The notes under the pieces: generated by a model
Told to the model about the DNA's origin: nothing
The model's database searches: none
Seen by the model: only the letters and a program-made list of their open reading frames with translations
Program-made: the position numbers and the translations under genes
Shown: piece by piece, positions 27,661 through 37,731 of the stretch
Layout: each line of letters begins with the position of its first letter
How positions within the stretch are numbered: the first letter of the stretch is position 1
NCBI GenBank assembly: GCA_945882615.1
Contig: CAMCWK010000002.1
Location: forward strand, 1-64,000
DNA from: Rhizobium sp. Q54
GTDB lineage: Bacteria > Pseudomonadota > Alphaproteobacteria > Micropepsales > Micropepsaceae
Direction: 5' to 3'
DNA length: 64,000 nt

Positions 27661-28407
27661 TTAAGACGGCCTAAGGCCTTCGATAATGCTCAGGAAATCC
27701 GCCGCCTTGAGACTGGCGCCGCCCACCAAGGCGCCACCCACTTCCGGCAGGTTAAGAATTTCGCCGGCATTGTCCGGTTTCACCGAGCCACCATAGAGGA
27801 TGCGCATCCCCCGGCCTGCCTCGCCCAGCCGCCGCGCCAGCGTGGTTCGGATATGGCCATGCATGGCCGCGATCTCAGCCAAGGTGGGCGTCTTGCCGGT
27901 GCCGATCGCCCAGACCGGCTCATACGCGATCACCGTGTTGGCTGCGAGCGCGCCGCCCGGAACGCTGCCATCAATCTGCTGCGCGCAAATCTGGTTGGCA
28001 TCGCCGGCATAACGCTGCGCCTCGCTCTCGCCGATGCAGATGATGGCGGTGAGGCCCGCGCGCCAGGCCGCTTGTGCCTTGGCCGCGACGTCGCCATCGC
28101 GTTCGCCGTGATTCTGGCGGCGCTCGGAATGGCCGACAATGACAAAAGAGGCGCCAGCGTCCTTGAGCATCTCGGCGGAGATGTCGCCGGTATGGGGGCC
28201 GGAGGGGCGGCTATGACAATCCTGTCCGCCCAGCGCAAAAGCGCCCTGCACGAGGGCGTCGGCCTGGGCGATCAGCGTAGCCGGCGGACAGACCAGCACG
28301 TCGCAAGGCGGGGGAGACGCGGCGAGCGCCTCCTTCAGGCTGGAAAGCTCGGAAAGGCCGCTCCCCAGCCCATTCATCTTCCAGTTTCCCGCCACCAGCG
28401 GACGCAT
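27661..28407 (-). CDS. tpiA: Triosephosphate isomerase
   Basis: Interconverts dihydroxyacetone phosphate and glyceraldehyde 3-phosphate. The 248-aa product has VAGNWKMNG (catalytic Lys), [11 protein letters not shown] (catalytic His), [15 protein letters not shown] (catalytic Glu and start of loop 6) and [17 protein letters not shown]. The frame is open to 28575, but ATG 28407 ([13 protein letters not shown]) is the family start. Divergent from ppiD with a 167-bp gap holding both promoters. Confidence 0.97.
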   Translation of the reverse strand: MRPLVAGNWKMNGLGSGLSELSSLKEALAASPPPCDVLVCPPATLIAQADALVQGAFALGGQDCHSRPSGPHTGDISAEMLKDAGASFVIVGHSERRQNHGERDGDVAAKAQAAWRAGLTAIICIGESEAQRYAGDANQICAQQIDGSVPGGALAANTVIAYEPVWAIGTGKTPTLAEIAAMHGHIRTTLARRLGEAGRGMRILYGGSVKPDNAGEILNLPEVGGALVGGASLKAADFLSIIEGLRPS

Positions 28408-28574
28408 GTATGACCCCCAAGCGTGAGTGAAGGATAAGTGCTTGTAATTCCCCGACTTCGACGGCAAAAGCGGGACGGAACACGGCTTGCCGCCAGCCAG
28501 CCCCCTCCCTATCATCCGCCGCCCGCGGACGCCACAGAAGTGGCGCCACAGAGCCAGCAACGGAAAACTGCCCA

Positions 28575-30467
28575 ATGATTCAATGGATGCACCATCTCTC
28601 CAAGTCCTGGGTCGCGGTGATCCTTATGGGCATGTTGGGCATGAGCTTTGTGGTCTGGGGCATCGCCGACGTCTTCACCGGCGGCTCGCCCAATGCCGTG
28701 ATCACGGTGGGGCGCACCGAAATCAGCCAGCTCGAATTTCAGCGGGTCTATCGCAACTTCCTGCGCAATCAGGGCCAGCAGATGGGCACCGAGATCACGC
28801 CCGACATGGCGCAATCGATGGGCCTGGGCAATGTCGCCCTGCAGCAGCTTGTCAGCCGCACCGCCCTCAACAATGAGGCTGATCGCCTGGGCCTGGTCAC
28901 GCCCGACGCGGCGGTGGCGCAAACGGTGCGCGAGATGGCCCCGTTCCAGGGTCCGATGGGCCAGTTCGACCGCCAGACCTTTGTGCAGGCCATCGCGGGG
29001 GCGGGCTATACCGAGAACCAGTTCATGGGAGAAATCCGCCAGGACATGACCCGTGACCAGCTCACCCAGTCGGTGGAATCCAATTTCGTCGTCCCGCCCA
29101 GCTATGCCCAGGCCCTGTTTCTCTACATCAATGAAAAGCGCGCCGCCGATTATGTGATCGTGTCGCCCGACTCGGTGGGACCGATCGCGCCGCCCAGCGA
29201 GGCGGTGCTGGCGGCCTATGTGAAGGCCAACACCGCGCGTTTCTCGACACCCGAATACCGCTCGGTGGATTTCGCCGCGATTGCGCCGGAGGATGTGACG
29301 GAGGGCATCACCGTCAGCGAGGAGCAGATCAAGCAGGACTATGACGCGCGCCGCACCACCTATGTCGTGCCGGAGCGCCGCGACATTCAGCAGATCGAGT
29401 TCAAGGATCGGGCCGAGGCCACGGCGGCCCGTGCGCGCATTGGTTCGGGCACCAGCTTCGATGCATTGGCGGCCTCGCGCGGGCTCAAGCCCGAACAGTT
29501 GGGGCTGGGCACCCTGGCGCAGAGCGACCTGCCCGATGAAGGCCGCGCCAAGGCGATCTTCTCCCAGCCCCTGAACGAAGTCAGCCAGCCGATCCAGACC
29601 GCCTTTGGCGGCTGGGTGCTGGCGCGCGTCACCAAGATCACGCCTGGCATCACCCGCAGCCTGGACGATGTGCGGGAGGAAATCCGCAAGACCCTGACCA
29701 GCCAGCTTGTGGCCAACCAGATGGCGAATGCGGTCAATAGCTTCACCGAAAGCCGCAGCAATGGCGAGGATCTGAACACGGCGGCCAAGAAATCCGGCAT
29801 GCGGGTGGGCCGCCTTCCGGCGGTGGATTCCAGGGGACTTGCGCCCGGCGGCGCCAAGACCGAAGCGCCCGCCGATCCGGAATTTCTCACCCACGCCTTC
29901 GCCGCCGAAGTCGGCGAGGATGGCGACCCCTTTCCCACCAAGGCGGGCAGCTATTACGCCATCCGGGTCAATGGCGTGACGCCGCCCAAGCTCAAGACCA
30001 TGGATGTGGTGCGCGAAGAGGCGCAGGCCGTCTGGATCCAGGAACAGCGAACCAAGCTGATGGAAGCCAAGACGCGCGCGCTGGTGGCCAGGGCGAACAA
30101 GGAAAAGTCTCTGGATGGCGTGGCGCGCGAATTGAAGGTTTCGGTGCAAAAGAGCCCGGCGCTGAGCCGCGATACCAACGACACCATGTTCTCCGCCCCC
30201 ATCATCACCCAGATTTTTGCCGCTGGCCCGGGTGCGGTCGTATCCGGGTCGCAAGGCCTGTCGGGCAACCACATCATCGCCCGCGTCACCGGCATCGCCC
30301 ATCCCACGCCCAATCCGGGCGATCCTGATTTCATGGGCGGGATGCAGCGTCTGTCGACTTCGGTGGCGGGCGATCTGTCGATCTCGCTGGCCAATGCCGC
30401 GCGCGCGCGCCAGGGTGTGAAGGTGAACCAGCGGCTGATCGATCAGGCAACGGGCCAGGGCCCGTGA
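28575..30467 (+). CDS. ppiD: PpiD-like membrane-anchored peptidyl-prolyl isomerase / chaperone
   Basis: A 630-aa protein that probably helps fold outer-membrane and periplasmic proteins leaving the Sec translocon. N-terminal helix (residues about 10-32, [20 protein letters not shown]), a SurA-type N-domain ([36 protein letters not shown]), one parvulin-like domain (about 255-360, [14 protein letters not shown] and [13 protein letters not shown]) and a C-terminal chaperone region. Stands between tpiA and trpE, its usual place in Alphaproteobacteria. trpE starts inside its stop (GTGA). Confidence 0.88.
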   Translation: MIQWMHHLSKSWVAVILMGMLGMSFVVWGIADVFTGGSPNAVITVGRTEISQLEFQRVYRNFLRNQGQQMGTEITPDMAQSMGLGNVALQQLVSRTALNNEADRLGLVTPDAAVAQTVREMAPFQGPMGQFDRQTFVQAIAGAGYTENQFMGEIRQDMTRDQLTQSVESNFVVPPSYAQALFLYINEKRAADYVIVSPDSVGPIAPPSEAVLAAYVKANTARFSTPEYRSVDFAAIAPEDVTEGITVSEEQIKQDYDARRTTYVVPERRDIQQIEFKDRAEATAARARIGSGTSFDALAASRGLKPEQLGLGTLAQSDLPDEGRAKAIFSQPLNEVSQPIQTAFGGWVLARVTKITPGITRSLDDVREEIRKTLTSQLVANQMANAVNSFTESRSNGEDLNTAAKKSGMRVGRLPAVDSRGLAPGGAKTEAPADPEFLTHAFAAEVGEDGDPFPTKAGSYYAIRVNGVTPPKLKTMDVVREEAQAVWIQEQRTKLMEAKTRALVARANKEKSLDGVARELKVSVQKSPALSRDTNDTMFSAPIITQIFAAGPGAVVSGSQGLSGNHIIARVTGIAHPTPNPGDPDFMGGMQRLSTSVAGDLSISLANAARARQGVKVNQRLIDQATGQGP

Positions 30468-31996
30468 TCGAGCCAGCCTTCGAGGCTTTCGCGGCCGAAT
30501 ATGACAAGGGCCGCGGCCAGATTCTCTTTACCCGTCTGGTCGCCGACATGGAGACGCCGGTTTCGGCGTTTCTCAAGCTTGGCTTTTCCCCGGAAGGTGG
30601 GAGTCAGGACAATGCCTTCCTGCTGGAAAGCGTGCAGGGCGGCGAGACCCGTGGGCGCTATTCCATCATCGGGCTGAAGCCCGACCTGATCTGGCGCTGC
30701 CGGGACGGCAAGGCCGAAATCAATCGCACCGCCTTGAATGACGCGAACGCCTTTGTGCCGGAAAGCGCCAGGCCGCTGGAAAGCCTGCGCGCCCTGACCA
30801 AAGAGACACGCATGACCGTGCCGCAGGGCCTGCCGCCGATGGCGACCGGCCTGTTCGGCTATCTGGGCTATGACATGGCCCGCCAAGTGGAAGACCTGCC
30901 CAATCCGCCGCCGGACACGCTGGGCCTGCCCGACGCCATCCTGCTCAGGCCCACCATCACCGCCATCTTCGACAGCGTGAAGGACGAGATCATTCTGATC
31001 ACGCCGGTCTGGCCCGACCGCAAAGTGGATGCAAAGTCCGCCCATGCGCGGGCCACCGCCCGGCTGGATGACGCGGTGGCCTGTCTGGAAAGACCTGCCC
31101 CACCCAGCGCCGAAGTGCCCGCCAACCTGCCGACCGGCGTTGCGGTCGAATCCAACATGACGAAAGACGAATATTTCGACGTGGTGGCGCGGGCCAAGGA
31201 ATATATCGCCGCTGGCGATGTGTTTCAGGTGGTGCCCAGCCAGCGCTTCCGCCGGCCCTTCGCCTTGCCGCCATTTTCGCTGTACCGGGCGCTGCGCCGC
31301 CTGAACCCCTCGCCCTACCTTTATTATCTGGCGATGCCGGGCTTCCAGATCGTCGGCTCCAGCCCGGAAGTGCTGGTGCGGCTGCGCGACAACAAGGTCA
31401 CCATCCGCCCCATCGCCGGCACCCGCTGGCGCGGCAAGACGGCCGAGGAAGACAAGGCGCTGGGCGAAGAGCTGATGAACGATCCCAAGGAACGGGCCGA
31501 GCATCTGATGCTGGTCGACCTGGGCCGCAACGACGTCGGCCGCGTCGCCAAGACCGGCGCGGTGAAGGTGACGGACAGTTTCTTCATCGAGCGCTACAGC
31601 CATGTGATGCATCTGGTGTCGAACGTGGAAGGCGAAATCCGCGACGGGCTGGATGCGGTCGACGCGCTGGCCGCGGGTCTTCCCGCCGGCACGCTGACCG
31701 GCGCGCCCAAGATCCGCGCCATGGAGATCATCGACGAGTTCGAAAAAGAAAAGCGCGGCGCGGCCTATGCGGGCGCGGTGGGCTATTTCGCCGCCGATGG
31801 TTCGATGGACACCTGCATCGTGCTGCGCACCGCGCTGGTCAAGGACGGCACCATGTATGTGCAGGCGGGCGGGGGCGTGGTCGCCGACAGTGTGGCGGAA
31901 TCCGAATATCAGGAGACGATCAACAAGTCCCGCGCCCTGTTCGCCGCCGCGGAAGAAGCGGTGCGTTTCGCCTCAGCGGCGAAAAAAGGACAATAG
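30464..31996 (+). CDS. trpE: Anthranilate synthase component I
   Basis: With TrpG makes anthranilate from chorismate, the first step of tryptophan synthesis. The 510-aa protein has the feedback-site region ESVQGGETRGRYSIIG (LLES-type) near the N-terminus and the chorismate-binding core: QVVPSQRFRR, IVGSSPEVLVRL, PIAGTRWRGKT, LVDLGRNDVGRVA, HLVSNVEGEI, LPAGTLTGAPKIRAMEIID and VQAGGGVVADSVAESEYQET. GTG start overlaps the ppiD stop. Here trpG does not follow; it is 17.7 kb away. Confidence 0.95.
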   Translation: MIEPAFEAFAAEYDKGRGQILFTRLVADMETPVSAFLKLGFSPEGGSQDNAFLLESVQGGETRGRYSIIGLKPDLIWRCRDGKAEINRTALNDANAFVPESARPLESLRALTKETRMTVPQGLPPMATGLFGYLGYDMARQVEDLPNPPPDTLGLPDAILLRPTITAIFDSVKDEIILITPVWPDRKVDAKSAHARATARLDDAVACLERPAPPSAEVPANLPTGVAVESNMTKDEYFDVVARAKEYIAAGDVFQVVPSQRFRRPFALPPFSLYRALRRLNPSPYLYYLAMPGFQIVGSSPEVLVRLRDNKVTIRPIAGTRWRGKTAEEDKALGEELMNDPKERAEHLMLVDLGRNDVGRVAKTGAVKVTDSFFIERYSHVMHLVSNVEGEIRDGLDAVDALAAGLPAGTLTGAPKIRAMEIIDEFEKEKRGAAYAGAVGYFAADGSMDTCIVLRTALVKDGTMYVQAGGGVVADSVAESEYQETINKSRALFAAAEEAVRFASAAKKGQ

Positions 31997-32971
31997 TCAG
32001 CGCGCGGCCAGCGTCAGGCCGCGCGAGGTTTTCTGCCGCATCGCCTCGTCCAGCGGCACCAGCGTTACGCCATGATCCTGGGACAGGAATTTCTTCAGCA
32101 GCGTCAGCGTGGCGTCACGCGGATGACCTATGGCGATGGCGGCGCCCGTGCGCTTGGCCTCGCGCACCAGCGCCTTGAGCTGGGCGGCAACCTCGGCCTC
32201 GCCCGGCATGTCATCCAGGAAAATGTCGCGGCCGGCGCTCATCACCCCCATGTCGCCGGCCACCCGTTCGGCCCGGCTGCCGGGCGAGGTGCGGGAATCG
32301 AAAAAGAACAGCCCTCTGGATTTCAATGCCGCCATCACCGGCGTCAGGCTGGCCGCATGGGCGGTGAAGCGGCTGCCTTCATGATTGTTGATACCGGCAA
32401 TGCCAGGCACCCGCGCCAGATTCCAGTTCAGGCGGCGGGTGATCTCGTCCGCGGTCATGTCGGGATGCAGCGTCATGGGCGCATGGGTGCTGCCGGACAG
32501 CGGCTGCATCGGTACATGCGCCAAAATCAGATGGCCGCGTTTGGCGGCAGCCTCCGCCAGAAAGGGCGTGGTTTCCGGATAGGGCAAAAAAGACAACGCC
32601 ACGTCCTTGGGCAGCATCATGGCGCGATCGGTACCGGCCAGGTCCTCGCCCAGATCATCGATCACGATCGCCATCACCGGACGGCGCGGCACGGCGGGCG
32701 GGCGCGTCAGCCAGTCGGGAAAGGGGTTGGCGGTGACGGGATAAAGCACCTGCGGCGCATAGCGGCTTGGGGCAAAGCCTTCCGCCAGCGAAAAGCGCGC
32801 CACCTGCACGCCCGGATCGGGCGCTGCCATGGCCGCCATGCCCGGCAGCGCGGCTTCCATGAACCTGGGGAGGCCGGCCAGCGCCGCGCTGCCGCCGGTC
32901 GCCACGCCGCCCGCCAGCAGCACCACAAAGGCAGCATCGCATACGCGCCGAATCAGGGATTGCGGGTCCAT
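31997..32971 (-). CDS. Divergent polysaccharide deacetylase family protein
   Basis: A 324-aa exported protein (N-terminal hydrophobic segment about 11-32, AAFVVLLAGGVATGGSAALA). The core matches the divergent polysaccharide deacetylase family (PF04748): VMAIVIDDLGEDLAGT, LSFLPYPETTPFL, GHLILAHVPMQPL, IAGINNHEGSRFTAHA, FFFDSRTSP and AIAIGHPRDATLTLL, with Asp and His placed like NodB-fold metal ligands. Likely acts on a cell-envelope glycan; substrate unknown. Tail-to-tail with trpE without a gap. Confidence 0.88.
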   Translation of the reverse strand: MDPQSLIRRVCDAAFVVLLAGGVATGGSAALAGLPRFMEAALPGMAAMAAPDPGVQVARFSLAEGFAPSRYAPQVLYPVTANPFPDWLTRPPAVPRRPVMAIVIDDLGEDLAGTDRAMMLPKDVALSFLPYPETTPFLAEAAAKRGHLILAHVPMQPLSGSTHAPMTLHPDMTADEITRRLNWNLARVPGIAGINNHEGSRFTAHAASLTPVMAALKSRGLFFFDSRTSPGSRAERVAGDMGVMSAGRDIFLDDMPGEAEVAAQLKALVREAKRTGAAIAIGHPRDATLTLLKKFLSQDHGVTLVPLDEAMRQKTSRGLTLAAR

Positions 32972-33044
32972 GCCGCACTACCGCAACAGGGGGCGGACCT
33001 GTCAATTGCTCCGCAGCCGGATGATTTGGCGCTATGCTGGCGCC

Positions 33045-33308
33045 ATGCCTTCCTTTGTTTACATCCTGGCGGCGCGAAAGGCCGACGGCCGCACCATCAC
33101 CTATGTCGGCTGGACCCTGGACCTGGAGCGGCGGCTGGCCGAGCATAACAGCGCAGCACCCTCCAAAAAGAGTCGAGGGGCCAAGAGCACGCGCGGACGC
33201 GCCTGGGCGCTGGTCTATGCTGAAAAGCATCGTACCCGCAAAGGCGCCATGCGGCGGGAATACAAACTGAAACACGACCGGGCCTTCCGCGCCCTGCTGC
33301 GCGACTGA
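33045..33308 (+). CDS. GIY-YIG domain protein (single-domain endonuclease-like)
   Basis: An 87-aa protein consisting of a lone GIY-YIG domain: VYILAARKADGRTITYVGWT gives the paired motif in the form YIL/YVG, followed by the conserved Arg and His of LDLERRLAEHN and the KHRTRKGAMRREYKLK helix. This is the YhbQ/UPF0213 type. Bacterial members are small nucleases of uncertain role. The frame is open upstream but inside the divergent deacetylase gene, so ATG 33045 (MPSFVYIL) is used. Confidence 0.88.
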   Translation: MPSFVYILAARKADGRTITYVGWTLDLERRLAEHNSAAPSKKSRGAKSTRGRAWALVYAEKHRTRKGAMRREYKLKHDRAFRALLRD

Positions 33309-33345
33309 CGTACCTCTGCTAGCCTTGCGCCATACAGGAGAGTTC

Positions 33346-34596
33346 ATGAACCGCAAATTTGCCCTGACCAGCCTCGCCCTGCTGGCTTTCAGCCTGGCCC
33401 TGCCCGCCCTCGCCCAACCGGTACGCGATGCGCGGGTCCATGCCGCGGTGGAGGCGAACCGGGCCGCGGCCATCGACCTGTTGAAGGAGATCGTCAACAT
33501 CGATTCGGGCACCGGCGACATTGCCGGCGGCAACCGCGTGCTGGAGGTGCTGACGCCGCGCCTGACCGCACTGGGAGCAGAAATTCGCCGCGTGCCCGCC
33601 GAAGCCCCCGAGCTGCCCGACAATCTGGTGGCGACTTTTCGCGGCACCGGCAAGGGCCGCGTCCTTCTGATCGCCCATGTCGACACCGTGTTCGGCCCGG
33701 GCGTCGCGGCCAAGCGGCCGTTCCGCATCGAGGGGGCCCGCGCCTATGGCCCGGGGGTCAGCGATGAAAAAGCCGGCGTGGTCAACGCCATCATGGCGTT
33801 GAAGGTACTGCGCGATGTGGGCTTCCAGAATTTTGCGACCATCACGCTGCTGCTGGAAACCAGCGAGGAACGCGGCTCGCCCGGCACCCAGAAGCTGATC
33901 AAGGCGCTGGCAAGCGAGCATGACGTGGAATTCAACCTGGAGCCGGGCGATCCGCCGGACAATCTGACGGTGTGGCGCAAGGGTTCGGCGCGTATCCATA
34001 TCCGCGTCAAGGGCCGTCCCGCCCATGCCGGCGTGGCGCCGCAGGATGGCCGCAACGCCGCGCTGGAGCTGATCCACCAGATCACGTCCCTGTCGAAAGA
34101 CTTTCCCACTACCGGCGACGGCACCACCGTCAATCTCACGGTGATGAAGGCGGGCGAACGCACCAACATCATTCCCGACGCAGCCGAAGCCATCTACAGC
34201 GCGCGCTATCGCCAGCCCGCGGACCTGGAAAAGATCGTCGCTCGCTTCCGCACTGCCGCGCTAGCGACCAGCGTGGAGGGCACCAGCGCCGAAATTTATC
34301 TGGATTCCGGCCTGCCGCCCCTGATCCAGAATGACGATGTCAACGCGCTGGCGGACCGCGCAAGGTCGATCTATGCCGAATTGGGCAAGACCATCGGCGC
34401 GTCGGGCAATGGCGGGGCGTCGGAATCGGCGGTGGCGCAATCCGTCGGTACGCCGGCGCTGGACGGGCTGGGCTGGGTCGGCGGCGACTTCCACACCGAC
34501 AATGAGTGGGTGGATTTGAACAGCGTGGTGCCGCGCCTTTATCTGCTGACGCGGTTGGTGATGGATGCAGGCATAAACCCGCCGCGCCGGCGCTGA
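33346..34596 (+). CDS. M20 family metallopeptidase, glutamate carboxypeptidase-like
   Basis: A 416-aa secreted protein with signal peptide (FALTSLALLAFSLALPALA). The two-zinc site is complete: H in LLIAHVDTVFGPG, bridging Asp in GVSDEKAG, catalytic Glu-Glu in ETSEERGSPG, Asp/Glu in FNLEPGDP and the distal His in GGDFHTDNEWVDL. The dimerisation domain KGRPAHAGVAPQDGRNA is present. It resembles carboxypeptidase G2. GGAG lies 6 nt before ATG 33346, which beats the earlier in-frame ATG at 33325. Confidence 0.92.
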   Translation: MNRKFALTSLALLAFSLALPALAQPVRDARVHAAVEANRAAAIDLLKEIVNIDSGTGDIAGGNRVLEVLTPRLTALGAEIRRVPAEAPELPDNLVATFRGTGKGRVLLIAHVDTVFGPGVAAKRPFRIEGARAYGPGVSDEKAGVVNAIMALKVLRDVGFQNFATITLLLETSEERGSPGTQKLIKALASEHDVEFNLEPGDPPDNLTVWRKGSARIHIRVKGRPAHAGVAPQDGRNAALELIHQITSLSKDFPTTGDGTTVNLTVMKAGERTNIIPDAAEAIYSARYRQPADLEKIVARFRTAALATSVEGTSAEIYLDSGLPPLIQNDDVNALADRARSIYAELGKTIGASGNGGASESAVAQSVGTPALDGLGWVGGDFHTDNEWVDLNSVVPRLYLLTRLVMDAGINPPRRR

Positions 34597-34808
34597 CGTC
34601 CGCCCGACGGCCTGCGAGTTCGCGCCCTATCTCGACCCTGGCGGCGGCAACCTTGCGCGAACTGCGCTTTAGCTGGCCAATGTCGTTGAAATAGCGACTC
34701 AAATCCCGGGTTCCATACCTATGGGCGAAGCTCGCCGATGTCGCTATGATGGGGGCGGCCATGAGGTGACGGCGTCTGACGCTGTCCCGGAGTGCTGCGG
34801 GGACGCGC

Positions 34809-35747
34809 TTGCCGGGGAAAAAGAACAGCACAAAAGCGCCATCGACCGCGGGTGGTGCCGCAACCGGTGCGCAATCCACTAGCGCCGCCGACGAAATCAG
34901 CAAGATAATCGATACGCCGGTAGCACTGAATGGTGAGGTACTGCGGGGCGATACCCGCCTGACAAGGCGCTGGCAGCATGGCGCGATCCACGATTACCTC
35001 ATAGGCATGAAGGGTCATGTGGTGATGACCTTTTATGGCGCGCCCCGCGCGGTCAGTTGGCGTAGCGGCGCCGCGCGACAGAGCACGCGCACCCGGCCGG
35101 GCTCAATCACCCTGATCCCTGAAGGCCATGACGGGCATTGGGATATTGAAGGATCGTTGGACGTCTCGCATGTCTATCTGACCGAGCAGCGTATGCAGCA
35201 CTGCGCCGATGTGCTGGCGGCTGGACAGCGGATCGAGTTGCTTGACCGGGTCAATTTCGATGACAACGCCACCGCCCATATTCTGGGAATGCTTAGTCAG
35301 TCCGCCGTCACGGGTGATCCGGCCTCGCGTCTGTTTGTCGAGCAGGCGATCGATCTTCTTTGCACCCAGATGGTGCGGGCACATTCCTCGTTCGGCATGC
35401 CGGCGCATGTTGAGCCTCACCGTGGCTTGGCCGACTGGCAGGTCAAACGCGTCACCTCCTATATGCGCGATTTCCTGGACCGGGAAATCGGTCTGGACGA
35501 GATGGCGGGTCTGGTGGACCTCAGCCGCTTTCATTTCTGCACCGCCTTCCGCCTGGCGACCGGTCTGTCGCCACATCACTACCTGACAGAGCTGCGCATG
35601 ACCCAGGCCCGCAAGCTGTTGGCGGAACAGAGCCTGCCAGTCATACAGGTGGCGCTGGCGGTCGGTTACCAGACCCCATCCGCCTTCACGGCGAGCTTTC
35701 GCAAGGTCACCAGCATGACGCCCAGCGCGTTTCGCCGCTCGCTTTAG
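34809..35747 (+). CDS. AraC family transcriptional regulator
   Basis: A ~312-aa protein. The C-terminal ~100 residues are the double helix-turn-helix of AraC/XylS: IGLDEMAGLVDLSRFHFCTA, FRLATGLSPHHYLTELRMTQ, ARKLLAEQSLPVIQVALAVG and YQTPSAFTASFRKVTSMTPS. The N-terminal part is a cupin-like sensor (PGSITLIPEGHDGHWDIEGS). The frame starts with a TTG and its first ~40 residues are disordered, so the true start may lie further in. It directly precedes the epoxide hydrolase and cupin genes and probably controls them. Confidence 0.85.
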   Translation: MPGKKNSTKAPSTAGGAATGAQSTSAADEISKIIDTPVALNGEVLRGDTRLTRRWQHGAIHDYLIGMKGHVVMTFYGAPRAVSWRSGAARQSTRTRPGSITLIPEGHDGHWDIEGSLDVSHVYLTEQRMQHCADVLAAGQRIELLDRVNFDDNATAHILGMLSQSAVTGDPASRLFVEQAIDLLCTQMVRAHSSFGMPAHVEPHRGLADWQVKRVTSYMRDFLDREIGLDEMAGLVDLSRFHFCTAFRLATGLSPHHYLTELRMTQARKLLAEQSLPVIQVALAVGYQTPSAFTASFRKVTSMTPSAFRRSL

Positions 35748-35860
35748 GGCACCGCAAGATCGCGATAGTCGCCACAATCTCCCAACAGAAGCGCGTGCGC
35801 TTCCCTCTTAGGGTCGTTTCGTCGCCATCAAGGCGTCGGAAATCAATCAGGAGAGAGACA

Positions 35861-37174
35861 ATGTCCACAAACCTTACATCCCTTGACCGCCGTGCCCTGC
35901 TCGCCACCGGGGCAGCGCTCGGCGCGGTCAGCCTGGCGCCCACCGCCATGGCGGCCATTGATACCAGCATCCGGCCCTTTCAGGTCCATTTCCCCGATAC
36001 TGCTCTGGCTGATCTGCGCCAGCGAATCGTCATGACCCGTTGGCCGAGCAAGGAGACCGTCGCAGACCGCGCCCAAGGGGCCCAACTGTCCGAACTGCAG
36101 GGGCTGCTGGCCTATTGGGGCGACCGCTATGACTGGCGGAAAGCCGAGGCAAAACTCAATGCCTTGCCGCAATTCACTACCAATATCGACGGGGTGGACA
36201 TTCACTTCATCCATGTTCGTTCCGGACACGCCAATGCCCTGCCCGTGATCATCACCCATGGTTGGCCCGGTTCGATTTTCGAGCAGATCAAGCTCATCGC
36301 GCCCCTTACCGATCCCACCGCCTTCGGCGGCCGGGCGGAAGACGCCTTCGATGTCGTCATTCCCTCTCTCCCGGGCTACGGCTTTTCAGGCCAGCCGGTT
36401 GAGACGGGCTGGGGCTCGGAGCGCATCGGCCTTGCCTGGGACGTGCTGATGAAGCGGCTGGGCTATGCGCGCTACTTTGCTCAGGGCGGCGATTGGGGTG
36501 CGGGTATCGTCCAGGCGATGGGCCGGCAGGCGCCGTCCGGATTGCTGGGCATCCACACCAACCTGCCGGCGACAATACCGAACGAGGTCGGCCCGGCGCT
36601 GGGCGGCGGACCCATCCCGGAAGGCTTGTCCGCTGAGGAGCGCGCCACCGTCGAGGCGCTGCGGAAATTCCTCCAGAATGGCGACCTGGCCTATGTAAAG
36701 ATGATGAACGCGCGACCGCAGGCCGTCGGCTATGGCCTGACGGATTCCCCTGTGGGCCTGGCGGGCTGGATGCTGGTGCATCCCGGCTTCGAGCACTGGT
36801 CTTTCGGCAGGGACCTCAATCAGTCGCCGAGCCGGGACGATGTCCTCGACAATTTCACGCTCTATTGGCTGACCAACAGCGCCACGTCTTCGGCCAGGAT
36901 TTACTGGGAAAATCGTAGCCAGGAACTGATCAGCGCCGGTTCGCAGAAGACAGACCAGATATCCGTCCCGGTGGCGATCACCGTGTTTCCGGAGGAAGTC
37001 TATCGTCCGCCGCTGAGCTGGGCCAAGCGCGCCTTCCGCAACCTGGTCTATTTCCATCAAGCCGATCAGGGCGGGCACTTTGCGGCGTGGGAGTATCCCG
37101 AACTGTTTGCAGGTGAGTTGCGGGCGGCATTCCGTTCGCTTCGCAACAACCCGACACGCGCGGCAGCGCTCTGA
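35861..37174 (+). CDS. Epoxide hydrolase (EHN-type alpha/beta hydrolase) with Tat signal
   Basis: A 437-aa protein. The N-terminus has a twin-arginine signal (LDRRALLATGAALGAVSLAP), so it should be exported folded. Residues about 38-145 are the epoxide hydrolase N-terminal domain (IRPFQVHFPDTALADLRQRI, MTRWPS). The alpha/beta hydrolase part has the oxyanion motif HGWPGS, the nucleophile Asp in GGDWGAGI and the catalytic His region DQGGHFAAWEYPE. GGAG lies upstream of ATG 35861. Follows an AraC gene and precedes a cupin gene; the substrate is unknown. Confidence 0.9.
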   Translation: MSTNLTSLDRRALLATGAALGAVSLAPTAMAAIDTSIRPFQVHFPDTALADLRQRIVMTRWPSKETVADRAQGAQLSELQGLLAYWGDRYDWRKAEAKLNALPQFTTNIDGVDIHFIHVRSGHANALPVIITHGWPGSIFEQIKLIAPLTDPTAFGGRAEDAFDVVIPSLPGYGFSGQPVETGWGSERIGLAWDVLMKRLGYARYFAQGGDWGAGIVQAMGRQAPSGLLGIHTNLPATIPNEVGPALGGGPIPEGLSAEERATVEALRKFLQNGDLAYVKMMNARPQAVGYGLTDSPVGLAGWMLVHPGFEHWSFGRDLNQSPSRDDVLDNFTLYWLTNSATSSARIYWENRSQELISAGSQKTDQISVPVAITVFPEEVYRPPLSWAKRAFRNLVYFHQADQGGHFAAWEYPELFAGELRAAFRSLRNNPTRAAAL

Positions 37175-37180
37175 CCCGGC

Positions 37181-37214
37181 AGGCAGACGGTACGCATAGG
37201 CGTGCCGTCTGCCT
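37181..37214. terminator. 15-bp stem-loop between epoxide hydrolase and cupin genes
   Basis: AGGCAGACGGTACGC pairs with GCGTGCCGTCTGCCT (one G-T pair) around the 4-nt loop ATAG, 6 nt behind the hydrolase stop. There is no T-run, so it is a poor intrinsic terminator; it may stop or protect the hydrolase mRNA and set different levels for the cupin. Confidence 0.5.
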
Positions 37215-37237
37215 CACGGTCCTGAAAGGAGATTGCA

Positions 37238-37627
37238 ATGAAAGCGTTTCAAATCATGGGGGCAGTAATCCTCATTGCCGTCGCACAGACGGCGCAGGCG
37301 CAGCTACCCGGAACCCGGCGCATCGATCTGCAACGGCATGATCTCAGCATCCCCGGCCGTGAGGTCATCCAGTCCCGCGTGGAAATCGATGCAGGCGTGA
37401 CGTCCGCCAAACACCGGCATCCCGGTGAAGAGATCGTCTATGTCATCGAAGGCGTGCTGGAGTATCAACTCGAAGGCATGCCGCCGGTCACGCTGAAGGC
37501 GGGTGAGGTTCTGTTCATCCCGGCCGGAACGGTCCACGCAGCCAGGAATGTCGGCAGCGGCAGCGGTGCAGAACTTGCCACTTATATCGTCGAAAAGGGA
37601 AAGCCGCTGGCTGAGATCGTGCCGTAG
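37238..37627 (+). CDS. Secreted cupin-domain protein
   Basis: A 129-aa protein with a signal peptide (AFQIMGAVILIAVAQTAQAQ). The single cupin barrel has metal-ligand motif 1 as KHRHPGEEIVYVIEG (two His and a Glu) and motif 2 as FIPAGTVHAARN with the last His. Could be a dioxygenase, isomerase or a sensor-like binding protein; small cupins cannot be assigned from sequence. AAAGGAG stands 7 nt before the ATG. Probably works with the epoxide hydrolase upstream. Confidence 0.88.
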   Translation: MKAFQIMGAVILIAVAQTAQAQLPGTRRIDLQRHDLSIPGREVIQSRVEIDAGVTSAKHRHPGEEIVYVIEGVLEYQLEGMPPVTLKAGEVLFIPAGTVHAARNVGSGSGAELATYIVEKGKPLAEIVP

Positions 37628-37731
37628 CAATCGCCCCCGGGAGGGGTGAGGCCAAACGCTTTTGCAGAACAGCGAAGTCTGCTTCGGGTAAAAGCGGCCA
37701 TTCAGCCCAATACGCTACGCTCGGTAGGATT

